Assembly (NCBI GenBank): GCA_016708315.1
Contig: JADJGC010000004.1
Span: 218,847-282,846 of the forward strand
Reading direction: 5' to 3'
Source: a bacterium
Lineage (GTDB): Bacteria > Zixibacteria > MSB-5A5 > CAIYYT01
DNA: 64,000 nt
Numbering within the stretch: the first letter of the stretch is position 1; every line of letters begins with the position of its first letter. The translations under genes were made by a program, and so were the position numbers. This document shows positions 1-8,685 of the stretch, piece after piece. The notes beneath the pieces were generated by a model. That model ran no database searches. It saw only the letters and a list, made by a program, of their open reading frames with translations, and was not told where the DNA came from.

Positions 1-547
1 GGTCCTGAAAACTCCGTTCCAAAACGAACCCGCCTTCGATGATTACCGTGAACATATCCGCTACGTCGTCCAGATTGATCTCAAACCTCGGTTTCGCCGT
101 CGCAGCAACTTCGTCAAGCAGCACTCGCATAGCCCGCCTTGTTTCCATCAGAGCGTCAGAAATAATCACACTGGTGCGTTCGTCGATAAGCGCGCTCTCA
201 TAGCAAAACGTCGCCAACAGGCAACCCTGTGTTGGAGAGTCAGTCTGTTCAAACATCTCGGCAAATAACCCGATCGTCAGAAGCAATCGGTGAAGGGGAT
301 CTCTCGCCAGCTTCGAAGCCCGCTCTATCATCGCATCAGTTGTTGATTTGTCGATCTGTGCAAATCGAGAAACCAGCGCGTGCGCCAAGTCGGTCTTTGT
401 TTCAAAGTGATAGAAGAAGGCACCCTTGGTAATACCGGCTTTGCTGATAACCTTATCGATCGAAGTGGCGCCATAACCATTCTCCATTACCAGTGCCTCA
501 GCGGCATTGAGTATCTTGTCCTTTGTCGAATCACCTGTACGCGACAT
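1..547 (-). CDS. TetR/AcrR-family repressor (partial, runs off left edge)
   Basis: About 182 N-terminal codons of a TetR-family transcriptional repressor; the 3' end is outside the window. The ATG at 547 has a strong ribosome site immediately upstream (AAGGAGGACC then ATG). Residues about 9-56 form the TetR helix-turn-helix: KILNAAEALVMENGYGATSI, then the recognition-helix signature GITKGAFFYHFETKTDL. The rest is the start of the helical ligand-binding domain. It is divergent from the methyltransferase at 786, with a palindrome at 744-761 between them, so it probably represses that gene and perhaps itself. The inducing ligand cannot be read from the sequence. Confidence 0.9.
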   Translation of the reverse strand, partial: MSRTGDSTKDKILNAAEALVMENGYGATSIDKVISKAGITKGAFFYHFETKTDLAHALVSRFAQIDKSTTDAMIERASKLARDPLHRLLLTIGLFAEMFEQTDSPTQGCLLATFCYESALIDERTSVIISDALMETRRAMRVLLDEVAATAKPRFEINLDDVADMFTVIIEGGFVLERSFQD

Positions 548-743
548 GGTCCTCCTTGTCTGTCACCACTACTATAACGCTAATACTATACTAAATAGTT
601 TCCTTCATTTCAATAAATTCTTGAAATCTGTCCTATTTCATAATCTATTGTATGTAATGATGTTAGTGTGATATACACGGAGAAACAGCCGCATTCGGCA
701 AAAAAATGTGAAACAGTACGCAATCGGTGTCGTATGTAATACC

Positions 744-761
744 ATACCAACCAGTCGGTAT
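744..761. promoter_or_regulatory. Probable TetR operator
   Basis: Eighteen-base inverted repeat ATACCAACCAGTCGGTAT with perfect ATACC/GGTAT arms. It lies 24 bases upstream of the methyltransferase start and in the gap to the divergent TetR gene. The ACCNACNNGTNGGT core resembles operators of several TetR-family repressors. The assignment is inferred from position and symmetry. Confidence 0.6.
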
Positions 762-785
762 TATAACTTAGAAAGGAAAACCGAT

Positions 786-1880
786 ATGTGCCAAATTCAA
801 GTCTCGAAAAGACTCTTCGACCAAGAACGCGCCGAAGGATTCTCGCAGAAACTGCTCGACACCGTAAACGCCGGATCACTCAGCTTGATGATATCCATCG
901 GCCACCGCACCGGCCTGTTCGACACTATGTCCAATCTCCCGCCCTCAACCTCGCCTGAGATCGCTGATGCAGCCGGACTTAATGAACGCTATGTTCGCGA
1001 ATGGCTCGGCGCCATGGCGATAAGCGGAGTTGTCGAATATGACACCAGCACCCGTTGTTACTCGCTTCCGGCCGAACATGCTGCCTATCTCACTCGTGCC
1101 GCCGCTGAGAACAACATGGCGGTCTTCACCCAATACATCGCTGTCATGGGTCAGGTCGAAGATGACATTCTCGAGTGCTTCCGCAATGGCGGCGGTGTTC
1201 CGTATAGCCGCTTTCCTCGATTCCACGAGGTTATGGCTGAAGACTCCGGCCAGTCAGTTCTGTCGTCGTTGTTCGACCACATTCTTCCCTTGATTCCCAG
1301 AATCCAGGACCGTCTGGAGTCAGGAATCGATGTCCTTGATCTCGGTTGTGGTCGCGGCAAAGCCTTGATTGCCATGGCGGAGCGTTTTCCGCAAAGCCGC
1401 TTTGTCGGGTATGACTTGTCCGAGGAAGCCATTGCTTATGCGGATGCACAAGCACAGATGCGAAATCTGAGAAACATCCGCTTCGAAGTCCGCGACCTAA
1501 GCGACTATTCCCAGACCGCTGACATTCACTCATACGACTTCGTCACTACATTCGATGCCGTTCACGATCAAGCCAAACCGATGGAACTGCTCAAAGGTAT
1601 CCGTCGGACTTTGCGTCCCGGCGGAACGTACATGATGCAGGACATCAGCGCGTCGAGCCATATCGAAAACAACATGAACCATCCGCTGGGAACCTTGCTT
1701 TATACGATCTCAACCATGCATTGCATGACTGTCTCGTTGGCGCAGGGCGGTGAAGGACTCGGTACTGTCTGGGGTCGTGAACTCGCACAGACTATGCTGC
1801 GTGAGGCCGGCTTCGGCCAGATCACAATTCACCAACTGGATCACGATGTTCAAAACGAATACTATGTCATGCCGGTCTAA
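786..1880 (+). CDS. SAM-dependent class I methyltransferase with N-terminal winged helix
   Basis: 364-residue methyltransferase. The start at 786 is chosen because GAAAGGAAAA lies at 771-780 and the family begins there; a longer open frame exists upstream but has no ribosome site. Residues about 30-95 form a winged-helix or dimerisation domain (GHRTGLFDTM, then AGLNERYVREWLGAM). The Rossmann-like catalytic domain follows, with glycine-rich motif I VLDLGCGRG near residue 180, the acidic ribose-binding motif GYDLSEEAI and a post-I motif FVTTFDAVHD. This resembles the Rv2258c-type group that methylates small molecules. Its substrate is unknown. The divergent TetR gene and the operator at 744 suggest inducible expression, perhaps for detoxification. 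Confidence 0.85.
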   Translation: MCQIQVSKRLFDQERAEGFSQKLLDTVNAGSLSLMISIGHRTGLFDTMSNLPPSTSPEIADAAGLNERYVREWLGAMAISGVVEYDTSTRCYSLPAEHAAYLTRAAAENNMAVFTQYIAVMGQVEDDILECFRNGGGVPYSRFPRFHEVMAEDSGQSVLSSLFDHILPLIPRIQDRLESGIDVLDLGCGRGKALIAMAERFPQSRFVGYDLSEEAIAYADAQAQMRNLRNIRFEVRDLSDYSQTADIHSYDFVTTFDAVHDQAKPMELLKGIRRTLRPGGTYMMQDISASSHIENNMNHPLGTLLYTISTMHCMTVSLAQGGEGLGTVWGRELAQTMLREAGFGQITIHQLDHDVQNEYYVMPV

Positions 1881-1890
1881 ACGGCATGAC
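1866..1890. other. Perfect hairpin across the methyltransferase stop codon
   Basis: Nine-base arms GTCATGCCG and CGGCATGAC enclose a seven-base loop that contains the TAA stop. No T-run follows, so it is not a standard terminator. It may stabilise the 3' end of the mRNA. Confidence 0.5.
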
Positions 1891-1917
1891 ATACTCTAGC
1901 CGCAACCGCTCAAATGC

Positions 1918-1966
1918 TTCCCTCTCCCAATAATCGATCAACTGAGATCGAATCCGGGAGAGGGAA
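1918..1966. repeat. CCCTCTCCC/GGGAGAGGG palindromic repeat, copy 1
   Basis: Eleven-base arms TTCCCTCTCCC and GGGAGAGGGAA separated by 27 bases. Related palindromes occur at 3297-3343 and 8594-8614, so this is a dispersed intergenic element rather than a gene-specific site. Confidence 0.6.
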
Positions 1967-2098
1967 ACAGGGCAAGGCTGTTGCGCAACATACTTGCCTG
2001 TCACACCAACATAGTCCAGCATCTTGCCCTTGCCGATTCTCCTTCTTATTTGTAGAATAGAGTATGAACAGCTTAACGTTTACTTCGGAGGGCAACCC

Positions 2099-3055
2099 GT
2101 GATCACTCGCACCCAATCAATCCTGACTCTGACATTGCTTACGACCGCGATTATCGTACTGACATTTCAACCGGCCAATGCACAACCATCCGCAACCTCC
2201 GACAGCCTATTCGCGCAAGCCAACGCTTTGCTCCAACAAGAGAAGTGGTCCGAAGCCGCCGCCGCCTTTGAACGCGTCACCAAGATTGACACCACCAACA
2301 CGCAGGCAATCTTCCAGCTCGGCCAGTCATACTACTTGATGAACGAATTCAAGAAAGCCGCCGCTGCCTGGGAGCGCGCCGATGCCCGCAACTATCGCCC
2401 AGCCACCACGCGCTACAACATCGCGTCGTCTTATGCTCAACTCTACGACAAAGAGAATGCCTTCATCTGGCTGGCGCAGGCGCTCGAAGCCGGCTTCAAC
2501 CGCACCGATATTCTCGGCAATGACAAAGTCCTCGACACCTTGCGCAGCGACGATCGTTTCGCCAAGGTTCTCGAAGTCGCTGACCAAAACGCTCGCCCTT
2601 GCGAATATGATCCGGTCTATCGCATCCTCGATTTCTGGCTCGGCGAGTGGGATGTCTTTGCCAACGAAAACCAGAAGATCGGCGTCAGCTTCATTCGCAA
2701 AATGGTCAACGGCTGCGCCATCCAGGAGAACTTCGAACAGCTCGATGGATTCGTCGGGCAAAATCTTTTCTACTTCAACAATGTCACAGGCGAATGGAAA
2801 ATGATCTGGGTCACCGGTGCGGCAACCTCGCTTGGCGGCGTCAAAGAGAAAGTCATGAACGCGCGCGACGATTCCGGCACTGTCCGATTCCAAGGTACAC
2901 TTCCCGACAACACCGCCGGACAACTGATTCTCGACCGCTCGACCTTTGCGCCGGTCTCCAAAGATCGCGTCAACATGACCATCCAGCAATCACGCGATGG
3001 CGGCGACAATTGGGTCACCACCTTCTCCGGGTACTACCAACGCCGCGAGAAGTAG
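2099..3055 (+). CDS. Exported TPR protein with C-terminal DUF1579-like domain
   Basis: 318 residues from the GTG at 2099, chosen because GGAGGG lies at 2087-2092 with a six-base spacer. The first residues after that GTG form a signal peptide (hydrophobic LTLTLLTTAIIVLTF, then ANAQ cleavage region). Residues about 35-150 carry TPR-like helices (WSEAAAAFERVTKIDTTNTQ, AIFQLGQSYYLMNEFKKAAA). The C-terminal half starts at ILDFWLGEWDVF, a signature of the DUF1579/lipocalin-like family found in periplasmic proteins. It probably acts in the periplasm or outside the cell, as a scaffold or small-ligand binder. No catalytic residues are recognised. It stands alone between repeat-rich gaps. Confidence 0.75.
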   Translation: MITRTQSILTLTLLTTAIIVLTFQPANAQPSATSDSLFAQANALLQQEKWSEAAAAFERVTKIDTTNTQAIFQLGQSYYLMNEFKKAAAAWERADARNYRPATTRYNIASSYAQLYDKENAFIWLAQALEAGFNRTDILGNDKVLDTLRSDDRFAKVLEVADQNARPCEYDPVYRILDFWLGEWDVFANENQKIGVSFIRKMVNGCAIQENFEQLDGFVGQNLFYFNNVTGEWKMIWVTGAATSLGGVKEKVMNARDDSGTVRFQGTLPDNTAGQLILDRSTFAPVSKDRVNMTIQQSRDGGDNWVTTFSGYYQRREK

Positions 3056-3069
3056 GTCAGACATTCTGA

Positions 3070-3124
3070 GGCTGTTTCACAAGTCAAGACCAAGTTAGGT
3101 GCCCCACCGCTTGCGGTGGGATTG
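3070..3124. repeat. Dispersed repeat with CCCACCGC-TT-GCGGTGGG hairpin, copy 1
   Basis: The 55-base segment beginning GCTGTTTCACAAGTCA and ending in the hairpin recurs with small changes at 41779-41830. The copies are 38 kb apart and both intergenic. Confidence 0.7.
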
Positions 3125-3296
3125 TTGCATCTCGACAACAACATATAGTGGTCGGCTGTCGCTGAACTGAACTTCCGGGACAGCCTCTCCTTGCCTGACA
3201 TTGTTTGGCATACGAGTAGGCTAGAACCCTCGTCCTGAAGTTGAATGGCACTGGGAGCATCTCTCCAGAGGGTTCCGGCAACCACACGGAAGCTCT

Positions 3297-3343
3297 TTCC
3301 CTCTCCCTCCGGCCGACTAGGTCCCGCCTTGCGGGAGAGAGGG
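3297..3343. repeat. CCCTCTCCC palindromic repeat, copy 2
   Basis: Arms TTCCCTCTCCC and GGGAGAGAGGG around a GC-rich loop. Same family as 1918-1966 and 8594-8614. Confidence 0.5.
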
Positions 3344-3389
3344 TAGGTCAACGATCCCGATTTATCGGGGGTGAAGGCCCTCATTCCAA

Positions 3390-3418
3390 TTGACAACATG
3401 GAACCGAATCACTATATT
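3390..3418 (+). promoter_or_regulatory. Sigma-70-type promoter
   Basis: TTGACA (3390-3395), 17 bases, TATATT (3413-3418). A start near 3425 gives a leader of about 60 bases to the gene at 3489. Confidence 0.6.
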
Positions 3419-3488
3419 CCTCCGTGCGCGGCAGTCGTCCACGCCTGCCGCGGCTGTACACTAAATTCTTCTCCGCTACGGGGGTAGC

Positions 3489-5087
3489 ATGAAACACAAA
3501 AGTTGGCAAATCCTGATCCTCGGAACCATCCTCGCCTGCGCATTCGCCTGCACTGAAAACATCACCGAGGAAAAACACGTCGCCATCGGCAACCGCCTGA
3601 CTTCAACTCCCGAGGTCCTTCGCGGTTTGACCTGGACGCGGCAATTCACAATCGACAATCCCGTTGCCGGCAGTCACTACTCGTGGCAGACAGTATTCAC
3701 CAGCAAGGAACCAGCCGGAACCTTCGACATCGATTCGACCGGGTTGTTTCGCTTTGCCTCAGCTACAAGCGACTTCGACAATACCTTTGGATTTCGCGCC
3801 TTGTTGAGCGACGGCGCCGCAATTGTCGACAACTACGATTTCTCAATTCGCGTCAAATCCGATTCGCCGCTGTTGATAAGTATCGAAAAAACTCACAACA
3901 CGTTTCAAGGTCTGTTCGAATTCGTTTCGATCACCAAGAAGCAGGGCAGTCATCCTTTCGGCAGTTTTGAATGCTCTGTTCTTTTCGATTCGCTGGCACT
4001 GCAATTGGTCGATGTCGAGAAAGGCACAGGCATCTCCGCCGCCGCCTGCAATTGGGAGCGCATTGATTACACTTTGTCGGAACTCGTTGGCAATACCACC
4101 GACCCCGTCAAGAGATTGAACCTTCATGCATACGCCGATGACCCGGCAATCACCGGAACGCCAACCTGTCTCACACTCCCTGATGATGCTGAAATCTTTC
4201 GCCTCAAATTCTCTGTTTCCAACGATTTCAAATACAATTGTGAAATGCTGCCGATTCGCTTCGTCTGGACCGGCTGTCAACAAAATGCCGCCTACTCGCC
4301 GACCGGCGACACAGTGTATCTGCCCGCCGAAGTCTTTGATTATTCCTGGGACGGTAATCTCAACAACCAAGCACATCGTTTAACCGGCTTCGACTGCGAC
4401 TCCAGTTACAACTATTCACTCGGCGGCGAATGCGCCAAGTTCCTTCAGGACTGCGCGCCACTGACCGAGATTCGTAACATGGTTCTGTGGAACGGCGGTG
4501 TCGATCTGGTTTGTGCCGACTCGATTGACGACCCAGGGGATATTCGCTACTGCCCGTGGGACTACGGAGAAATGGGTTGGTGGGGAAGAAATTTATTCGT
4601 GATGCTGCCCTATATTCAGAATTACATTCTCGTTGGTGATAGCGCCCTTAATGGTCTCGCCCCCCACTGCATTTTCGAGACGGATGTCAATCAAGACGAC
4701 GCCCGCCTCACAGTCGCCGACTTGGCTTTTGCCGTCCGCATCGTTGTCGGCGATGCAATCCCGTTTACGCGTCTCGCGCCATATCACGCCAGTGTGAATT
4801 TCGATTTCGAGTCCGGTACCGTAACATCATCCGCCGTCGACAGCCTCAGTGCGATAGCCCTGACGTTTGTTGCCGATTCGACGACGACCATCGCCAACAA
4901 CTCCAATCTTGATATGCTGACCAACTACCGCGACGGGAGATTGCACGTCCTGCTTTACACCGGCTATGACGATATGATGAAATTCATCAATCCCGGTACC
5001 CATGATCTGGTCACACTAACCGGAGCGGCGACGTTGACCATCATCCAAGTCTCCGACTACAATGGCAATCTCCTCTTAGCGCGATAG
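3489..5087 (+). CDS. Exported cohesin-like/dockerin-like protein, tandem paralog 1
   Basis: 532 residues, the intact member of three tandem paralogs. A hydrophobic N-terminus ends in ILACAFAC, a plausible lipobox, so it may be a lipoprotein. Residues about 25-125 form a beta-rich domain (GLTWTRQFTIDNP). Residues about 130-290 resemble a cohesin-like beta-sandwich (ISIEKTHNTFQGLFEFVSIT, then EIFRLKFSVSNDFKYNCEML). A degenerate dockerin-like repeat follows (DVNQDDARLTVADLAFAVRI). A last domain of about 100 residues ends QVSDYNGNLLLAR. Homologous C-terminal DNA is present but broken in both downstream copies. It probably acts on the cell surface. The domain naming beyond the dockerin signature is inference from pattern. 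Confidence 0.75.
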   Translation: MKHKSWQILILGTILACAFACTENITEEKHVAIGNRLTSTPEVLRGLTWTRQFTIDNPVAGSHYSWQTVFTSKEPAGTFDIDSTGLFRFASATSDFDNTFGFRALLSDGAAIVDNYDFSIRVKSDSPLLISIEKTHNTFQGLFEFVSITKKQGSHPFGSFECSVLFDSLALQLVDVEKGTGISAAACNWERIDYTLSELVGNTTDPVKRLNLHAYADDPAITGTPTCLTLPDDAEIFRLKFSVSNDFKYNCEMLPIRFVWTGCQQNAAYSPTGDTVYLPAEVFDYSWDGNLNNQAHRLTGFDCDSSYNYSLGGECAKFLQDCAPLTEIRNMVLWNGGVDLVCADSIDDPGDIRYCPWDYGEMGWWGRNLFVMLPYIQNYILVGDSALNGLAPHCIFETDVNQDDARLTVADLAFAVRIVVGDAIPFTRLAPYHASVNFDFESGTVTSSAVDSLSAIALTFVADSTTTIANNSNLDMLTNYRDGRLHVLLYTGYDDMMKFINPGTHDLVTLTGAATLTIIQVSDYNGNLLLAR

Positions 5088-5202
5088 AAAGACGCATTAC
5101 GGCTGCCGCGTGCTCGTCTTAATTCCCTCCAACAGGGACTGTTGAGAAAGCCACTTTGAATAGGGAACAATCTCATCCATATCATTGTCCTTCCTGTAAG
5201 TC

Positions 5203-5222
5203 ATTCCCGCGAAAGCGGGAAT
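5203..5222. repeat. ATTCCCGC-GAAA-GCGGGAAT hairpin, copy 1
   Basis: Perfect eight-base arms with a GAAA loop, followed by CCAG. The same 20-mer recurs at 33389-33408 inside the nnrE coding sequence. When translated in one frame it gives the WIPAFAGMT peptide typical of this kind of dispersed palindrome. Confidence 0.8.
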
Positions 5223-5290
5223 CCAGCTTGGTCTTTTGCCGGAAGTGGCATTGATTCGCAAACCGCGAGGATTTTCGACAATCCCAACAA

Positions 5291-5353
5291 GAGGGGTGGC
5301 TCCGAGCCGATCCGCCGCGGCGGATGAGGCTCGGAGACGGGGTGTGTTTCTTC
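5291..5353. repeat. AGGGGTGGCT...CGGGGTGTGT element, copy 1
   Basis: It begins GAGGGGTGGCTCCGAGCC and ends GGCTCGGAGACGGGGTGTGT, with perfect CTCCGAGCC/GGCTCGGAG arms. A second palindrome (TCCGCCGCGGCGGA) is nested in the loop. Related copies are at 20668-20731 and 21341-21394. Confidence 0.7.
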
Positions 5354-5459
5354 CAAGTAGATCGGCGCTCCCCATAATGGAACTCCCACCCCACAATCAT
5401 TGTACAATTCCCGCACCCCAAATTCTGATCGCCGCAATCCGGAGGGAGAGCTACTTCGT

Positions 5460-6689
5460 ATGAATCTGCGCACTGTTCCGCTCGTTGCAATCTTGGTCAT
5501 TCTGCTTGCCGCAACCGCCTCCGCCAACCGCATCGTCTCTACGTCACCCGACACCACCATCATCCAACCAAATGTAACCTGGACAAAGACATTTGAATTC
5601 TTCAGCACCGACTTTGAACCGCCATACAAGTGGTCAGTCCAGCCAGTCGGCGAAGCACCGGTTGGCCAATTCCAGGTTCTTGGACAATACAACGGCTCAT
5701 TTCAATTCACGCCCTCTACCGAAGACACCGGCAAGCAGTACTTGTTCGCCGTAACCGCCACCGATAACAGTGAAATACAGGTGTCCTCGCAATTTGCTGT
5801 TCGGATCGATAGCCGTATCCCGACAGTCATCGAGATCGAGAAAGAGCACAATTCTCTTCAAGGGCAATGGGAATATGTATCGGTCTCGAAAACCTCCGGC
5901 GTTGTAACCGCAGGCTCTTTCAACTTCAAGATCTGTTACAACGGTGAGGGTCTCAAATTTGACACTCTGACACTCTCGGATACATTATCCAAGCTCGGTT
6001 GGACATGTACGTTGTCTCAAGCCCGGACCGGCAGTTTCGGTCCGCTTGGGTTGCAGGCTGCCAGCATTCAGGTTCAGGCGTCTTCAACAGCAGGGCGGGC
6101 GACTGCTGTGCCCGACGCCGCACTCTTCACGATCAAATTCTATATCACCAATGACCGAATGTATGAGTGCCAGTTCATTCCCATCCTCTTTGCTTGGTCG
6201 AGTATCTACGACAACTCTTTCACCAGCAATGAATCCGATTCGCTTTTCTCATGCCTTCAGGTCATCGACTATGAAGGCCGCGACATGACTGCGCCGTTCT
6301 CGTTTGCAGATTGCACCGACAGAAATTCCAATAACCTCGCTGGACCTTGTCGAAACGCACGTAATGTGCCCGGGACCGTGACCGATGTTCCCAATATCGT
6401 TTTCAGAAACGGCGGCATCGATATCGTCTGCGCTGGCCTAGACTATGAACCACCCGGCGACATGAATCTCAACGGTATAGCCTACGAAATCGCCGACTTC
6501 GAACTAATGTCCCGCTGGCTTGCCTTTGGTGATTCCGCTCTCGACAGAAACCCACAGTTTCGTGAAGCACAATTCGCTGCGTCCGACGCCAATCAGGATG
6601 GCACTGTCGGCTCCGTCGGCGACATGGTCTATCTCGCGCGCGTTGTCATTGGTGATGCACTTCCGTTTCCGAAGCTCTATCCATACTAA
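5460..6689 (+). CDS. Exported cohesin-like/dockerin protein, tandem paralog 2 (C-terminally truncated)
   Basis: 409 residues from the ATG at 5460, with GGAGGGAGAG at 5441-5450. A clear signal peptide (VPLVAILVILLAATASA) precedes an N-terminal beta domain, then a cohesin-like region (VIEIEKEHNSLQGQWEYVSV through LFTIKFYITNDRMYECQFIP). Near the end is a dockerin-type pair: GDMNLNGIAYEIADFELMSR and ASDANQDGTVGSVGDMVYLA. Translation stops at TAA 6687-6689 right after FPKLYPY. The following bases continue the paralogous C-terminal domain in the same frame, so the stop is a derived nonsense change. It is probably a surface protein that binds calcium through its Asp-rich loops. Confidence 0.75.
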   Translation: MNLRTVPLVAILVILLAATASANRIVSTSPDTTIIQPNVTWTKTFEFFSTDFEPPYKWSVQPVGEAPVGQFQVLGQYNGSFQFTPSTEDTGKQYLFAVTATDNSEIQVSSQFAVRIDSRIPTVIEIEKEHNSLQGQWEYVSVSKTSGVVTAGSFNFKICYNGEGLKFDTLTLSDTLSKLGWTCTLSQARTGSFGPLGLQAASIQVQASSTAGRATAVPDAALFTIKFYITNDRMYECQFIPILFAWSSIYDNSFTSNESDSLFSCLQVIDYEGRDMTAPFSFADCTDRNSNNLAGPCRNARNVPGTVTDVPNIVFRNGGIDIVCAGLDYEPPGDMNLNGIAYEIADFELMSRWLAFGDSALDRNPQFREAQFAASDANQDGTVGSVGDMVYLARVVIGDALPFPKLYPY

Positions 6690-7001
6690 AAAGTCGCTTT
6701 GTGCGAGAGGCGCCACGACACCCTCTTCGTCGAATCCAACGATAGCATCGCCGGAATCGTGATCCTATTCAAAGCGGATGCAAAAACGTCATTCGAAAAT
6801 CTCTCCAACATCGAAATGATCACCGGTCGCCGCGGCTCGCTGACAACACTACTATTCAAAGCCGCCGCTGAAAGACCTGCAGGGTCACATTCCCACCGGT
6901 CGCACGCCACTCGTCCGCATCCGTGGCAAATCCGAAATCCAATCAATTGAAGTCTCCGACTACAACGGCAGTACTGCCGTGGTAAGGCACAGCAAGCTAT
7001 G
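6690..7001 (+). pseudogene. Decayed C-terminal domain of paralog 2
   Basis: In frame after the TAA at 6689 the sequence reads VALCERRHDTLFVESNDSIA and NIEMITGRRGSLTTLLFK, matching the segment after the dockerin in the copy at 7045-8574. A further frameshift lies near 6870-6885; the other frame then ends EVSDYNGS, the counterpart of QVSDYNGN in paralog 1. This is a lost domain, not a separate gene. Confidence 0.7.
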
Positions 7002-7044
7002 AATGCGCCAAAATCTGGTAAAGTAGAAGGGCGAATCTAACCCG

Positions 7045-8574
7045 GTGCTTCGAGTATCAACACTTATCATTGTGGCGATGCTTTCTATGATCGTCACCGT
7101 TAGGTGCGCAACTATTATTACCGGCGTTCCAAATGACACCGTCGTTGTGCCGGCTGGGATTACCTGGCAACGTACTTTCGAGATTGAAAAGGTCGGCTTC
7201 GACTGGCCGTTGACGTGGTCTGTTCAATCTGTCGGCATTGAACCGATTGGGGAGTACGAGATTCTGACAGGCTATCGTGGCGGAATTTCATTTCACACCC
7301 AGTTGGGGCGATACAGGCAAGACGTTCCAATTTCAACTTACCGTCATCGATGAAGGTGGCGACTCGATCCGTGACCACTTCTTTTTGCTCGTGAGTTCCG
7401 TAGTTCCACCAGTAATTGAGATTGCGATGAACCACTCGTTCCTCCACTCGGGCATCGAGCGCGTGCCAGTTGTGAAATCGGGTGGTGAACTTAACACCTA
7501 CTCGATGCAACTCGCGATTGCCTTTGGCGAAGGCGCCATTTACTTTGACTCCATCAACACAGCGCAATCCATGATTGATCAGGGTTGGAAATTTCTGACC
7601 TTCCCGATGCGGAGTGCTAGATTCGGTGAGTTGGGATTACCAGTAACTATCGTGAACATCCTTGGTACAAAGCTGTTGTCAGAATCGGCTTCGTTGCCCA
7701 ACGGCAAACTGTTCGACCTCTGCTTCACCGCCTCCGGCGACCCCAGATACGATGGCTATACTGATCGCATTGTATTCGCATGGAGAAATTGTCGCGACAA
7801 CACCATCCAGAGTCCAAACTACGATACCGCCTATCTGGCAAATGAAGTGGAGTCATTCGACCGATGGGGCAGTCGCAAGATCACGACATCGTCCGGCATT
7901 GGTAGTTGTGGCTCGAGTAACTCACTCGGATTAGGAGGCCCGTGCCCTGATTGCTTCAACGATTCCAGCCGCGATCAGCCAATACCGCAGATAATATTTC
8001 GCGGCGGCGGAATAGACAGAATGTGTTGTCAATATTTTGCAGTAAACTCCGGCGACATCAATCTTAATGGTATTCCCTATGAGATGGCGGATTTCGAACT
8101 CTTGGCAGACTGGCTGGCGTACTTTGACGTCGATTCAAGTCTGTCGAGCACGCAACTGGAGCAAGCAGACGCCAACCAGGACGGCGAAGTCGCTACCACC
8201 GCCGACATGGTCTACCTTGCATGAGTTGTAGTCGGCGATGCGCTCCCGTTTCCGAAGCTCGCTCCATACCAGAGGGTCGCCTTGTGCGAGAAAAGCCACG
8301 ACAGTCTCTTTGTCGAATCCAATGATAGCCTCGCCGGAATTTTGATCCTATTCAAAGCCGACGAACAACCTCATTCGAAAATCTCACCAACATCGAAATG
8401 ATCACCGGTCGTCGCGGTTCGCTGACTACGCTTCTCTTCAAACCACCGCTAAAAGAGTTGCAGGGTCACATTCCCACTGGTCGTTCGCCGCTCGTCCGCA
8501 TCCGCGGCAAATCCGAAATCCAATCAATCGAAATCTCCGACTACAACGGCAACATCATGAACGTCCGCAAATAG
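7045..8574 (+). pseudogene. Cohesin-like/dockerin protein, tandem paralog 3 (multiply broken)
   Basis: A GTG start at 7045 gives a signal peptide (LIIVAMLSMIVTVRCATI) and the same domain order as paralogs 1 and 2. The frame is broken near 7281, where one extra base in GGCGGAATTT shifts GYRG away from EFHFTPSWGDTGK. A TGA at 8222-8224 sits inside the second dockerin repeat (MVYLA*VVVGDAL; paralog 2 has an Arg codon there). A base is missing near 8363. The last segment still ends EISDYNGNIMNVRK. Between the lesions, 7277-8224 is a 315-codon open frame containing the cohesin-like and most of the dockerin region. Confidence 0.75.
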
Positions 8575-8593
8575 CCGCGACAATCGTCTTTTT

Positions 8594-8614
8594 CCCTCTC
8601 CCAGCGGGAGAGGG
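8594..8614. repeat. CCCTCTCCC-AGC-GGGAGAGGG palindrome, copy 3
   Basis: Perfect nine-base arms with a three-base loop, between the pseudogene and the glmS terminator. Compact member of the family at 1918 and 3297. Confidence 0.6.
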
Positions 8615-8627
8615 CACGGGCGATGCC

Positions 8628-8660
8628 ACAAAAAAACGGCCGCCACTTCTGACGACCGTC
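8628..8660 (-). terminator. Rho-independent terminator of glmS
   Basis: On the minus strand ACGGTCG and CGGCCGT form a stem (one G-T pair), followed by a run of seven T. It lies just after the glmS stop. Confidence 0.75.
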
Positions 8661-8685
8661 CACACTTTCGTGATGTTTTGAAAAT

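Larger units (their letters stand above)
3056..3488. other. Intergenic region with dispersed palindromes and a promoter
   Basis: No gene is seen. The region contains a copy of the GCCCCACCGCTTGCGGTGGG repeat (3070-3124), a CCCTCTCCC/GGGAGAGAGGG palindrome (3297-3343) and the promoter of the next gene (3390-3418). Confidence 0.6.
5088..5459. other. Intergenic region holding two dispersed repeats
   Basis: No gene is supported. It holds the ATTCCCGC/GCGGGAAT hairpin (5203-5222) and a copy of the AGGGGTGGCT...CGGGGTGTGT element (5291-5353). A ribosome site GGAGGGAGAG lies at 5441-5450 for the next gene. Confidence 0.6.

Noticed and set aside
2327..2989. 220-codon minus-strand frame inside the TPR protein
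   Set aside because: The plus strand has the signal peptide, TPRs and a ribosome site; the minus frame has none.
8222..8224. TGA as a sense codon (recoding) in the third dockerin paralog
   Set aside because: TGA ends other genes cleanly here (for example rex and birA), and the same copy has two frameshifts, so it is simply a pseudogene.
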